Counted from the first letter of the stretch, positions 9,230 through 18,309 are shown. The stretch: 64,000 nucleotides of DNA from an uncultured Lachnospiraceae bacterium (GCA_947625465.1 CANQOK010000006.1:1-64000), one strand, 5' to 3'. Notes: generated by a model from the sequence alone, not told the origin. A program made the numbers and translations.

Positions 9230-12200
9230 TTACTCTCCGCGCATTTTATATTCCTTATCTTCGTCTATCATCGCCAGCATAATATCCGCGAATACCGGAT
9301 CAAACTGGGTTCCCCGTCCTTTTTCGATCTCCGCGCGGACCGCCTCCTGCGGCATTACCTTGCGATAGCTTCTTGTAGACGCCATCGCGTCGTAGGAATC
9401 CGCCACGCCGATGATCCGAGCCACAATAGGGATCTCTTCTCCTTTCAGGCCGTCCGGATAACCGGTTCCGTCGTACTTTTCATGGTGCCATCTTGCGCCG
9501 GCGTCTACGCCCGGGATCTCGGAAATATGTTTTAAGATCTCCGCACCGATGGACGGATGGTTCTTTACAATGTCATACTCGGACTCGGTCAGCTTTCCTT
9601 CTTTGGTGATCACCACATCCGGCACGCCGATCTTACCGATATCATGCAGCAGCGCCATATAATAGATATCCTCCTGCTCCTTCTCCGATTCTCCGAACCG
9701 TCTGGCGATCTCTCTGGAATAAGCCGCCACCCGCATGGAGTGACCGTTGGTATATTCATCTTTGGCGTCGATCGCGCCCGCCAGGGTTTCCATCAGCTGC
9801 AGGGACAGCCGCTCAAACCGCTCCGACTGCACCTTGACTTCCGCACGCAGATTCTTCTGCAGTCTTGACAGTTCCAGAATATGATCGATTCTCTGTATGA
9901 CAATATCCTCAATAAACGGTTTCTTGATAAAGTCCTGAATGCCTTCCTGGAAGCCTCTGATCTCCGCGTCTTCATCGTTATCCGACCGCATCAGGATCAC
10001 TGGGATCTCTTTCAGTTCAGGCGTTTCCTTCAGACGCCGGTTAAAGACAAACCCATCCATCTCCGGCATATTCAGGCTGACAAGGATCAGGTTGGGCCGC
10101 TCTGTTTCCATCAGCTTCAAAGCGTCCTTGCCGGTACTTAAACAAGTGACTTCATATTTATCCGCCAATATCTTTTCCGCGATCTGCAGGCTTACGTCAT
10201 CATCATCGACCACCAGGATCCGGGACATTGCCTCCCGGACTTTATAGCTGTCCGCTTCTTCCTGGGATTTCTGCTTCACCATTGTCATGATCTGCAGGCG
10301 TACCAGCTGATAAGAATCCATCATGGCCTGATGGTGCTTTACGACATAAAGCGACTTTCCGTCTTTGACAGCCTGCTCCAGATCTTCAATGGCCTGCGAA
10401 AGCTGTCTCGCGCCTATGGTAAAGGAAGTTCCCTTTAACGCATGAAGCTGCGCGGCGTAATTTTCCCAGTCCTCTGCCCTGTAGCTCTGCTGGATCTCTT
10501 CATACCGGTCCGAATGCGCATATGACAAAAGCATATCCCGGTAAAATTCCAGATTGTCGGCTGAATACGCCATTCCGGCTTCCGTATCCAGCAGGGAAAG
10601 CTGGTCTAAGAAAGTGCCTGTTCTCTTTTTCCGGATCTGCTTCTCCTGCGGCTGGCTGTATTCCTGCTTTTCCAGAATCAGTTCTGCCGGCAGATGCCGC
10701 TTCATCAATGCGAGCAGCTGCGTATTGTCGATCGGTTTTGTCAGACAATCGGCAAATCCCGCCTGCAGATAGCTGTCGCGCACCTCCGTGACCGTACTTG
10801 CCAAAAGGATGATGACCGGCGTTTCCGGACACAGATTTCTTTCCTGGATCTGTTTCAGTGTTTCCATACCGTTGAGATGCGGCATCATATAATCTAACAG
10901 GACAATATGATATTTATTCTGCTCCAATTGTGCCAGCGTCTCTTCTCCGGTGGCTACCGTATCGATCTGTATCTGCGTTTCTTTTAAGATATTCCGGATC
11001 AGATTCAGGTTCAGGGCGTTATCGTCCGCTGCCAGGATCCGCGCGCTGGGCGCGTAGAATCCGCCTTCCAGTTCATCGGCCTGTTTAATGCGTCCGTCTT
11101 CGTGGAAACGCACCTTTCCAAGGGGTACCTGTTCCGCCACTTCCTGTTCAATCCGGAAGGAAAAGGTACTTCCTTTTCCCAGTTCACTTTCAATTTCCAG
11201 TTTACTGTGCATCAGCTGCAGAACCCTGGTTACAATAGACAGTCCCAGCCCCAGTCCGTGCACACGCTGTATATCCAGATCTCCAAGTCCGCCGTTTTCC
11301 GCAAGCGCCACCCGGTCGCTTTCCTTCATACCGATACCGGTATCTTTTACAGCCACCGTCATAATGCCGTGCTTTAATGCAGTCTCCTGCCATTCGATCC
11401 GGACCTCGATTCCGCCCTTCCAGGTGTATTTGATCGCGTTAAATACCAGATGGTTCATCACCTGCAGCAGCCGCGCGCCGTCGCCGATCAGACTCTGCGG
11501 CAGTTTCTCGTCTATCTGAATGGAAAATTTCAGATTCTTTCTTTTGGCGTTATACTCTCCGTTCGTTACCACATCCTGAATGACCGTCAATAACGAATAC
11601 GGGGCCGTTTCCAATACAAAGGTTCCGTCAATACTGGCAAAATCCATGATCTCATTCACCAGCGTAACCAACGAGCGTCCCGCTGTCTGTACATTGGAGG
11701 CATAAGAAGCAGTCCGCTGTTCCTTCGTCTCCCGGATGATCATTTCATTATATCCCATTACCGCATTGATCGGCGTCCGGATCTCATGCGATATATTCTG
11801 CAGGAAGCGGGTTTTGGCCTGGTTTGCCATCTGTGCTTCTTCCTTTGCCTGCTCCGCCTCTTTCTGTGCAAATTCCACCTGCTCCATCGTATCCAGCAGA
11901 TTCTGATAATCCGGAGTTTCCAGGGAGAACAACATAACCAGGACGCCCAGACAGACGGTAAAAATACCTAACAGAACATCCGGCAAAAACAGCATCTGGA
12001 TCAGTGATCCGCTGACCCCCAGAGTGATAAATACGCCGATAGAGATCCGCTGCTTCAGCGAAAACTCTTTATAATGACTGATCAGGATGCCGCCGGTGTA
12101 TAAAAAATAGTAACACGGAACGATATAGACCACGACATACGCAGCCCCGTGTACATAGCTTCCTATTTCATTAAACGAGAAGAAATATCCCAAAAACAGA

Positions 12201-12568
12201 TTTAAGATCAGAGACGCTATGTATACCCAGAAAATGCATCTGTTGATCAGCAGCTGCTTCTTATCCTTCTTCCCCGAATAAACATACGCCATGGCATACA
12301 GCATAAACCGATACGCCAAAACTGCCACCAATAAAAAATACCCGGTGTTCACGATCTGGTTGACCCAGCCCGGAATGCTCCTCCCGTGACTGATCAGAAC
12401 CGCCGTGACCACATCCATGATATCCGTGCACAGTACAAATACCGCCAATTTTTGAAATTCCCGGTTCACATCGGACCGGTTCGAATAGTTAATGAACAGA
12501 TAAATCAATAAGATCAGCATAAATGCTGCCGCCGCGATTTCAAAATCCACATTATATATCAGTGACAT
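9230..12568 (-). CDS. membrane hybrid histidine kinase with two receivers, HPt and HD-GYP domain
   Basis: The 1112-residue protein combines sensing, phosphorelay and cyclic-di-GMP hydrolysis. Order: seven or so membrane helices (residues 7-215), coiled coil, HisKA with His261 (ISHEIRTP), ATPase domain (about 360-475, DTGIGM), receiver 1 (510-625) with Asp559, HPt with His709 (LHALKGTSF), receiver 2 (782-895) and HD-GYP (about 925-1105) with HD at 975-976 and HHEKYDGTGYP at 1028-1038. Receiver 2 keeps its acidic pocket (VVDDDD) and Lys (KKPF), but its phosphoacceptor position is Ser831 (ILVSLNMPEMDG) instead of Asp, so it probably cannot be phosphorylated normally. The start is supported by AGGAGAAGG before ATG 12568 and an extended -10 TGATACAAT at about 12608-12616. 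No GGDEF protein is in the window. Confidence 0.93.
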   Translation of the reverse strand: MSLIYNVDFEIAAAAFMLILLIYLFINYSNRSDVNREFQKLAVFVLCTDIMDVVTAVLISHGRSIPGWVNQIVNTGYFLLVAVLAYRFMLYAMAYVYSGKKDKKQLLINRCIFWVYIASLILNLFLGYFFSFNEIGSYVHGAAYVVVYIVPCYYFLYTGGILISHYKEFSLKQRISIGVFITLGVSGSLIQMLFLPDVLLGIFTVCLGVLVMLFSLETPDYQNLLDTMEQVEFAQKEAEQAKEEAQMANQAKTRFLQNISHEIRTPINAVMGYNEMIIRETKEQRTASYASNVQTAGRSLVTLVNEIMDFASIDGTFVLETAPYSLLTVIQDVVTNGEYNAKRKNLKFSIQIDEKLPQSLIGDGARLLQVMNHLVFNAIKYTWKGGIEVRIEWQETALKHGIMTVAVKDTGIGMKESDRVALAENGGLGDLDIQRVHGLGLGLSIVTRVLQLMHSKLEIESELGKGSTFSFRIEQEVAEQVPLGKVRFHEDGRIKQADELEGGFYAPSARILAADDNALNLNLIRNILKETQIQIDTVATGEETLAQLEQNKYHIVLLDYMMPHLNGMETLKQIQERNLCPETPVIILLASTVTEVRDSYLQAGFADCLTKPIDNTQLLALMKRHLPAELILEKQEYSQPQEKQIRKKRTGTFLDQLSLLDTEAGMAYSADNLEFYRDMLLSYAHSDRYEEIQQSYRAEDWENYAAQLHALKGTSFTIGARQLSQAIEDLEQAVKDGKSLYVVKHHQAMMDSYQLVRLQIMTMVKQKSQEEADSYKVREAMSRILVVDDDDVSLQIAEKILADKYEVTCLSTGKDALKLMETERPNLILVSLNMPEMDGFVFNRRLKETPELKEIPVILMRSDNDEDAEIRGFQEGIQDFIKKPFIEDIVIQRIDHILELSRLQKNLRAEVKVQSERFERLSLQLMETLAGAIDAKDEYTNGHSMRVAAYSREIARRFGESEKEQEDIYYMALLHDIGKIGVPDVVITKEGKLTESEYDIVKNHPSIGAEILKHISEIPGVDAGARWHHEKYDGTGYPDGLKGEEIPIVARIIGVADSYDAMASTRSYRKVMPQEAVRAEIEKGRGTQFDPVFADIMLAMIDEDKEYKMRGE

Positions 12569-12681
12569 GTCCTTCTCCTATAATCCTTCTCCTGTATTTG
12601 CAATTTTATTGTATCATTTCTATCTTAAACTATTTTTTTGAAAAAAGCAATTATTATCTGGCTGAAATATATCGTTGAAGC

Positions 12682-12710
12682 TTGACAAAACTACCTGATA
12701 ACTTTATGAT
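12682..12710 (+). promoter_or_regulatory. sigma-A promoter of larB-larC
   Basis: TTGACA (12682-12687), 17-base spacer, TATGAT (12705-12710), followed 41 bases later by the larB ATG. It is divergent from the kinase gene. Confidence 0.85.
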
Positions 12711-12751
12711 AAATGCATTCCATATATTGATCAGAAAGGGATGATTCTGCT

Positions 12752-13522
12752 ATGCCAAATGAAACCAGACAGATCTTAGAGGCCGTCCGGCGGGGCGATC
12801 TGTCCGTTGAAGACGCGCTTTTGAAAATAAAAACGGAACCGTTTGCCGATATCGGTTATGCCAAGGTAGATCTGCACCGCAGCATACGACAGGGCGCCGC
12901 GGAAGTCATTTACGGCGCCGGAAAGACGCCGGAACAGATCACGGGGATCATAACCGCAATGAAGCAGCACGGCCAGGAACGGATCCTGATTACCAGGCTG
13001 TCTGCGGAAGCCGCCGATCTGATCCGCCGGGCCCATAACATATCTTATCATGCGGACGCCCGGGTAGGCATTATCGGAGAACTGCCGTCTCCGGACGGGA
13101 TCGGCACGATCGTAGTCGCGACCGGCGGCACCAGCGATATTCCCATTGCCGAGGAAGCCGCACTGACTGCGGAGTTTCACGGCAATTCCGTGACCAGGCT
13201 GTATGATGTAGGCGTTGCCGGTATGCACCGTCTGCTTGCCCACACGGAAGAACTGATGAACGCGAGCGTGATCATTGCCATCGCCGGAATGGAAGGCGCA
13301 CTGGCCAGTGTGATCGGCGGACTGACTGACTGTCCGGTTATCGCGGTTCCCACCAGCGTAGGATACGGCGCTTCTTTTCACGGGCTGTCCGCGCTGCTTT
13401 CCATGTTAAATTCCTGCGCCAGCGGCGTCTCTGTCGTAAATATCGACAACGGCTTTGGGGCAGGCTATCTGGCAGGCCGGATCAACCATATGAATTACAA
13501 GATTTATTCGGAGGAAAAATGA
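12752..13522 (+). CDS. larB: LarB, nickel-pincer cofactor biosynthesis carboxylase
   Basis: LarB carboxylates and hydrolyses nicotinic acid adenine dinucleotide to give pyridinium-3,5-biscarboxylate mononucleotide, the first step of the nickel-pincer nucleotide (NPN) cofactor of lactate racemase and related enzymes. The 256-residue protein has the PurE-like core: VVATGGTSDIPIAEEAA, the DVGVAGMHRLL segment and the glycine-rich end VPTSVGYGASFHGLSALL. A start signal AGAAAGGGATG lies upstream. The next gene, larC, overlaps by four bases (ATGA). larE and the Ni-using racemase larA are not in this window. Confidence 0.95.
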   Translation: MPNETRQILEAVRRGDLSVEDALLKIKTEPFADIGYAKVDLHRSIRQGAAEVIYGAGKTPEQITGIITAMKQHGQERILITRLSAEAADLIRRAHNISYHADARVGIIGELPSPDGIGTIVVATGGTSDIPIAEEAALTAEFHGNSVTRLYDVGVAGMHRLLAHTEELMNASVIIAIAGMEGALASVIGGLTDCPVIAVPTSVGYGASFHGLSALLSMLNSCASGVSVVNIDNGFGAGYLAGRINHMNYKIYSEEK

Positions 13523-14949
13523 AAACACTATATTTAGACTGCGGAATGGGCGCGGCAGGCGATATGCTGACAGCCGCCCTGTTAGAACTGCTCCCGGATC
13601 CTGATGCCTTTATCCGGGAATTGAACGCCTTACATATTCCGGGAGTAGAATTTACGAAAGAACCTGCTGTAAAATGCGGGATTACAGGAACCCATGTAAC
13701 CGTTACCGTAAACGAAACCGTTGAAGGGGCTGCCGAAGCCGATCCGGAAGATGCGGCAAAAGATACGGATATGGCCGAGCTGATCTCACTGATGCGGGTA
13801 CAGGAACATCATCACCACCGCCATACGCATAGTCATTCCGGCGAACGCGGCCATACACACAGCCACTCCGGCGAGCACACTTATACGCACAGTCACTCCA
13901 GCGAGCACGCTTATACGCACAGCCACTCCGGCGAACACAGTCATACACACAGCCATTCTGATGAACACAGCCATTCCGACACGCATACACATGTTCACAC
14001 ACATACACACGTTCACCGCAGTATGCAGGAAATCACAGAACTGATCTCCGGTCTGCAGCTTCCGAACTCTGTAGAGACGGATGTTCTGGCAGTATACCAT
14101 CTGATCGCGGAGGCGGAAAGCCGTGCCCATAATCAGCCTGTCAGTGAGATCCATTTTCACGAAGTAGGCACCATGGACGCGATCGCGGACGTCACTGCGG
14201 TATGTCTGTTAATGCATAAACTTGCCCCGGATGAAATCGTCGTTTCTCCCGTTCATGTGGGAAGCGGTCAGGTAAAATGCGCGCACGGTACGCTGCCGGT
14301 TCCGGCGCCTGCTACCGCGGATATTCTGAAAGATGTTCCCACTTACGGCGGAGAGATCAAGGGCGAATTGTGTACGCCCACCGGTGCGGCACTGCTGAAG
14401 CATTTTGCCACCGGTTTCGGTTCCATGCCGGTTATGAAAGTCCAAACGATCGGTTACGGCATGGGAACAAAGGATTTTGAAGCCGCCAACTGCGTCCGCG
14501 CCATGCTGGGAGAAGCGGAAGACAAAGCCAATGTGGTTCTGGAACTGTCCTGCAATGTAGACGACATGACAGCCGAAGCCATCAGCTTCGCCACCGAACG
14601 CCTGTTTGAAGGCGGCGCGCTGGAAGTCTATACCATTCCCATCGGTATGAAGAAATCCCGGCCGGGTACTCTGATCCGGGTTATCTGCACCGAGCAGACC
14701 AGAGAATCGATACTGACACTGCTCTTTCTGCACACCACCACCATCGGCGTCCGGGAAGCGGCAACACAGCGCTATGTGCTGAACCGCCGGATCCGTACGA
14801 TCTCCACTCCATACGGAGAGGTTCGGCAGAAAATATCGGAAGGATACGGAGTCACCCGTTCCAAATATGAATATGACGATCTGGCACGCATCGCGAAAGA
14901 GCAGAATATGAGTCTTGCCGACGTCAGAAAAATGTTAGAAAATTACTGA
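13519..14949 (+). CDS. larC: LarC, nickel insertion enzyme with expanded His-rich region
   Basis: LarC (CTP-dependent cyclometallase) inserts nickel into the pincer cofactor. The 476-residue protein is encoded as one continuous frame, unlike the L. plantarum gene, which needs a ribosomal frameshift. The N-terminal LarC1 part begins with LDCGMGAAGDM and the later core shows HFHEVGTMDAIAD and CTPTGAALL; the C-terminal LarC2 part carries ELSCNVDDMTAEAI and IGMKKSRPG. Between them (about residues 97-167) lies a segment with 28 His in 71 residues, built of ten-residue units of the type HTHSHSGEH. His-rich loops are known in LarC and likely store or hand over nickel; this one is long. It is translationally coupled to larB. 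Confidence 0.95.
   Translation: MKTLYLDCGMGAAGDMLTAALLELLPDPDAFIRELNALHIPGVEFTKEPAVKCGITGTHVTVTVNETVEGAAEADPEDAAKDTDMAELISLMRVQEHHHHRHTHSHSGERGHTHSHSGEHTYTHSHSSEHAYTHSHSGEHSHTHSHSDEHSHSDTHTHVHTHTHVHRSMQEITELISGLQLPNSVETDVLAVYHLIAEAESRAHNQPVSEIHFHEVGTMDAIADVTAVCLLMHKLAPDEIVVSPVHVGSGQVKCAHGTLPVPAPATADILKDVPTYGGEIKGELCTPTGAALLKHFATGFGSMPVMKVQTIGYGMGTKDFEAANCVRAMLGEAEDKANVVLELSCNVDDMTAEAISFATERLFEGGALEVYTIPIGMKKSRPGTLIRVICTEQTRESILTLLFLHTTTIGVREAATQRYVLNRRIRTISTPYGEVRQKISEGYGVTRSKYEYDDLARIAKEQNMSLADVRKMLENY
13819..13968 (+). repeat. five 30-base tandem repeats coding the LarC His-rich loop
   Basis: Five imperfect 30-base units each code for a ten-residue block around THSHSGEH, followed by a shorter TH/VH-rich end to about 14019. 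Units differ by a few bases, as expected for in-frame expansion and contraction. The repeats are coding and have no spacers. Confidence 0.85.
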
Positions 14950-15046
14950 TTATTTTCCAAATAGTATATATTTTGTATTTTTTTTATTTTTTTACTTTAC
15001 TTTTCAGTCATCTTGTGGTACCATGTTTTTAAAGGAGGAATTGCAT

Positions 15047-15310
15047 ATGACAGACAGTGAAAAGATGAACCTTATTTTAGCAAAGATTGATAATTTAGAT
15101 GAAAAGCTGACTACTCTGGATGGAAAAGTAGATACTCTGGACGGGAAAGTGGACCGTTTAGACAGCAGAGTCAGTAACCTGGAATCCGATATGAAGACGG
15201 TAAAGCAGGATATCATAAAGCTCAACACCACGATCAAAGTTGGACTGTTAGCAATTAGAATATCACGGCTGGAATCTGATGTCACGGAGTTAAAACAGAA
15301 GATTTCATAA
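15047..15310 (+). CDS. small coiled-coil protein
   Basis: An 87-residue hydrophilic protein with almost perfect heptad periodicity: LDEKLTTLDGKVDTLDGKVDRLDSRVSNLESD, with the repeated unit LDGKVD(T/R). It ends in a shorter helix (LESDVTELKQKIS). A hydrophobic patch (VGLLAIRI) separates the two helices. No signal peptide is seen, so it is probably a cytoplasmic trimeric or dimeric coiled coil of unknown role. The ATG at 15047 is chosen because AAAGGAGG sits seven bases upstream; an upstream in-frame ATG at 15023 would lie before that site. The stretch 14950-15030 is very T-rich and shows only a weak possible promoter. Confidence 0.75.
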   Translation: MTDSEKMNLILAKIDNLDEKLTTLDGKVDTLDGKVDRLDSRVSNLESDMKTVKQDIIKLNTTIKVGLLAIRISRLESDVTELKQKIS

Positions 15311-15314
15311 CCTC

Positions 15315-15368
15315 TAAAGAGCACCGTTCCCGGCAATCCTGCCGGCAGAAACAGTGCTCTCTTTTAAA
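15315..15368. terminator. strong terminator hairpin
   Basis: Arms TAAAGAGCAC (15315-15324) and GTGCTCTCTTTTA, with a nested CCGGCA/TGCCGG stem, then a T-run. It ends the coiled-coil gene and can work for the minus-strand gene that stops at 15424. The sequence 15369-15423 shows nothing further. Confidence 0.85.
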
Positions 15369-15423
15369 CTTTATCAAATCCTTAAGATTAAACGCTACAG
15401 CTAATACTTTTCATTCTGATTGC

Positions 15424-17325
15424 TCATTTTAATCTCAACGTATGTTCATTGACAATGAAATATTTCTCTATTTCTTTTTTTACCCTCTTCTCTTCATATA
15501 ACTCATTCTTTTTGTCCTGGTATTCCTTAATTTGAGACCATGGTAAAATTAACATACCAATGATAAAGATGATCCATCCCCACTCTAATTCAAAAATGTT
15601 TGAGATACCATATGATAATGCAATACCTATTTCTAAAACACCAAATAAAAAACAAATAACTTGTAAGAAATTATACTTACTGATATCTTTTTGATTAAAT
15701 TCTATACGGCCATAAGTTTGTAACACATTAGATTCTACTTCCTTTTCTTTCTTTTTACCTTCTTCACTTTCAAATCGCCTTTTTTTTAATTCTACTAGAT
15801 AATTGACCATTGACAAATTCTGACTATCCAGTTTTTTTATTTGTTCCAGTTCATAATTGGCAATCATCTGCTGTTTTTGAATCTTTTTCCGCTCCTGCTC
15901 TGCTTCTGCTATACTTTCAAATTTGACATTACCAACAACTTTTTCCCGTTCTTCTCTTGCCTCTTCTATGGTATCGCATACTATACCCAAAACGGTTCTT
16001 TTTTTGATTTTTAAAGCATTTTGTTTTTCTTGAATTATATCTGCAATCTCTTTTCGAAAATAATGAACTTCATATATATCCTGTAATTGATTTATCGCAT
16101 TATCTGCAATAGTTTCATCTTCAACATAGCCTTTTTGAAAGATACTGTCAATTTCGTTTTTTATTTCAATCTCATATCGATCAATAAAATTCTCTTTAGG
16201 AAAAGTTTCTGCAAAATCAAAAAAAATTTCAAGCTTTTGCATCTTATCTGGCATATCACTATTGTCAATATCTTTTTTTATTGCAGTATATAATTGATCA
16301 TCAAGTGCCTCTTGTTCAGAGGACTGAAAAAGGACTTTTTCTATGCTGGCAATCAGAAATAAATTTTTCTTTTCGATAGCTAAAGACTGCACTCTCTTTG
16401 TCAATGAATCCTTCAACTCATTTTCAAATCCGATCCCAAATAATTTTGATATTTCTACTAAAACTTCCAAATTATCAGGCAGTTCTTCTGCAGCCATATA
16501 TTCCAAACAAATATAGTAATTCTCTTTTTGATATGGATTACTCTGCAGTAAATTTACAATTGCCTCCTTTTGATTTTCCAACTGCTGATTTTTTAACAAA
16601 CCAATAATTTCATCTTGCTTAGATAAATCCTCATTCCAAATATACTGCGGGCAAACTACCCGAATATCTTTAATCAGTATTTCTATCGCCTGCTTCAAAA
16701 TCTTGCTAGTACTGTCTTTAATATCATGTATAACCTCTCTGATAATTTCCCTTTTTGCTCCTATAGCTTTAAAAGAAGATCGCATATTGCCTATTCCATT
16801 GGCTAAAGAATGAATTGCCCCACTGCCCAAATTCATTACTCCTGCTGTTGCCGCTCCTTTAATAGCACCTCTTACGCCAAATCCTCCTCCAACCCAACGT
16901 CCTCGCGTCTGTTTTCTCGCTCTACGATAAGCCGCATCTGCCTCAACTCCGGCTTCAATACTGTAAATTTGATCTTCTGCCTCTTGTAATTCAACTGCTT
17001 TCCTTTGAGAAAAATCAACTATACTTTCATAAATTTTTGTATGTTTATCTAATTTGAAAGTTTCCTCAATAAGAGTAATTCTAGCTAAACTAACAGTATA
17101 AAATTTTTTTATTATGCTCTCTATATCAAACAATGCATCCTCAGAAGCATTTTTCAAAGAATCCACCCTTTTATTAACGTAATCAGAAACTTCCATGAGT
17201 TGATCCACTACATATTTTTCTGTAAAATATTTTGCATTAAAATTCAAGTTAATACCAAGCAAAACATACTGCTTTGCCGGAAACTTATTTTCAATTTCAT
17301 TATATACAGGATATTCCTGACTCAT
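15424..17325 (-). CDS. 633-residue protein of unknown function with glycine-rich segment and two C-terminal TM helices
   Basis: I do not recognise this family. An N-terminal helical region (about 1-150) leads to a Gly/Ala-rich stretch (about 160-195: GGGFGVRGAIKGAATAG, then MNLGSGAIHSLANGIG) resembling membrane-active glycine-zipper sequences. A long, largely helical and charged region follows, then a predicted coiled coil rich in Lys/Glu (about 450-545). Two hydrophobic helices near 565-608 and a basic tail end the protein. There is no signal peptide, so most of it should be cytoplasmic, tethered by the C-terminal hairpin. The gene is AT-rich, overlaps the upstream lgt-like gene by 26 bases and has AGGAGA before its ATG. 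It is last in the cassette regulated from 19.8 kb. Confidence 0.75.
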   Translation of the reverse strand: MSQEYPVYNEIENKFPAKQYVLLGINLNFNAKYFTEKYVVDQLMEVSDYVNKRVDSLKNASEDALFDIESIIKKFYTVSLARITLIEETFKLDKHTKIYESIVDFSQRKAVELQEAEDQIYSIEAGVEADAAYRRARKQTRGRWVGGGFGVRGAIKGAATAGVMNLGSGAIHSLANGIGNMRSSFKAIGAKREIIREVIHDIKDSTSKILKQAIEILIKDIRVVCPQYIWNEDLSKQDEIIGLLKNQQLENQKEAIVNLLQSNPYQKENYYICLEYMAAEELPDNLEVLVEISKLFGIGFENELKDSLTKRVQSLAIEKKNLFLIASIEKVLFQSSEQEALDDQLYTAIKKDIDNSDMPDKMQKLEIFFDFAETFPKENFIDRYEIEIKNEIDSIFQKGYVEDETIADNAINQLQDIYEVHYFRKEIADIIQEKQNALKIKKRTVLGIVCDTIEEAREEREKVVGNVKFESIAEAEQERKKIQKQQMIANYELEQIKKLDSQNLSMVNYLVELKKRRFESEEGKKKEKEVESNVLQTYGRIEFNQKDISKYNFLQVICFLFGVLEIGIALSYGISNIFELEWGWIIFIIGMLILPWSQIKEYQDKKNELYEEKRVKKEIEKYFIVNEHTLRLK

Positions 17326-18031
17326 ATCTTTTTCTCCTAACCGCCTTAATTAAAAAATAAAGCAAAATACCTAACGATATTAATTGAGATGTAGACAGTA
17401 CTCCCCACATACCCCTTAATGCATCCCCTCTGAAAAATTCTATTATAAAACGCCAGACTGCATAAGTTATTAGGTAAATTCGAAAAATGTTTTTTCTTCT
17501 TTTTTCTATTAACAATAACAAAAACGTTAAGAAAAACAAAAAAACACTTTCCATTAGCTGAACAGGAATCCTCAATATGCCTGGTTCATTCCACAAAGCC
17601 ACACCCCATGCTGCAACCTTTCCATAACAACACCCTGCCAGAAAACATCCAATTCTGCCAAATGCGTGAAACAAGGAAAATCCAGGTGTCAGTAAATTTA
17701 ACAACACCATATAATCTTGTTTTTTCACATGTGCGAAAATCAAACATCCAAGTATTGCACCAAATAGACCGCCATAAAAAACAAAGCCGCTAGTCACAAT
17801 CTTATAAAACATATATTTTATTGAAAAGTTTGCAATAATATCCGGAATCTGAGTAATAATAAATACTACTTTACTTCCTATAACTGCCCCTGCCGCTATG
17901 CTGCCGATCAATAGCAAATACATGGAAAATTTCAATCGTTTGTTTCTGATATAAACAACCAACATCATAAAAAACAAACCTATTGATGCAAATAAAGAAT
18001 AGGAAGGTATATATCCAATATACGGTTCCAT
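17300..18031 (-). CDS. divergent prolipoprotein diacylglyceryl transferase (Lgt-like)
   Basis: Lgt moves a diacylglyceryl group from phosphatidylglycerol to the lipobox cysteine of prolipoproteins. This 243-residue polytopic protein has about seven helices and Lgt landmarks: FYGGLFGAILG (81-95), HAFGRIGCFLAGCCYG (122-137), RIPVQLMES (154-162) and WRFIIEFFRGD (193-203). The Arg of GRIG (R126) and the late Arg and Glu (R194, E198) are kept. The Asn of the usual GRIGN is Cys129, and the His of the usual F-H-G-G is Tyr86. It is therefore a side branch, possibly with a dedicated substrate. The gene directly upstream codes for a small Cys-rich lipoprotein-like peptide, 18 bases away. GGAGGG precedes the ATG. 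Confidence 0.85.
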   Translation of the reverse strand: MEPYIGYIPSYSLFASIGLFFMMLVVYIRNKRLKFSMYLLLIGSIAAGAVIGSKVVFIITQIPDIIANFSIKYMFYKIVTSGFVFYGGLFGAILGCLIFAHVKKQDYMVLLNLLTPGFSLFHAFGRIGCFLAGCCYGKVAAWGVALWNEPGILRIPVQLMESVFLFFLTFLLLLIEKRRKNIFRIYLITYAVWRFIIEFFRGDALRGMWGVLSTSQLISLGILLYFLIKAVRRKRYESGISCI

Positions 18032-18049
18032 TCTATCCCTCCAATTCTA

Positions 18050-18271
18050 TTATTCGATATCAAGACAAGAACCGGTACAACCACTGCAAAAATCAGCACA
18101 TCCACTGCAATAAAAGCAATGCAGTGATTCAAGAGAACAGGATGAACAAACACTACATGTAGTTTCTCCGCACCAACTTCCACATGAACTGCAAAATCCG
18201 CATCCGGTAGTTGCAAACAGTGTCATCAGACAAACTAAAAAAATAATTAAAATCTCTTTTATTCTTTTCAT
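18050..18271 (-). CDS. 73-residue cysteine-rich lipoprotein-like peptide
   Basis: The peptide has a basic start (MKRIKEIL), a hydrophobic core and a lipobox-like end ATTGC with Cys24 as the candidate lipidated residue; Thr at -3 is unusual for a lipobox. After this point 13 of 50 residues are Cys, in three CxxCxxC groups (24/27/30, 39/42/45, 52/55/58) plus 62/65/69, separated by Ser, Gly and Thr. Such a pattern could bind metal clusters or zinc, be heavily disulfide bonded, or be modified after translation; sequence alone does not decide. It has AGGAGA before the ATG, lies 38 bases after the MORN gene and 18 bases before the Lgt-like gene. I do not recognise a family. Confidence 0.75.
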   Translation of the reverse strand: MKRIKEILIIFLVCLMTLFATTGCGFCSSCGSWCGETTCSVCSSCSLESLHCFYCSGCADFCSGCTGSCLDIE

Positions 18272-18309
18272 GATACTTCTCCTGATACGTTTATTTCATT
18301 CTGTCATTA

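Noticed and set aside
13819..14019. Regular 30-base repeats in larC as a possible CRISPR array
   Set aside because: The repeats are contiguous, without spacers, and in frame inside LarC, coding a His-rich loop.
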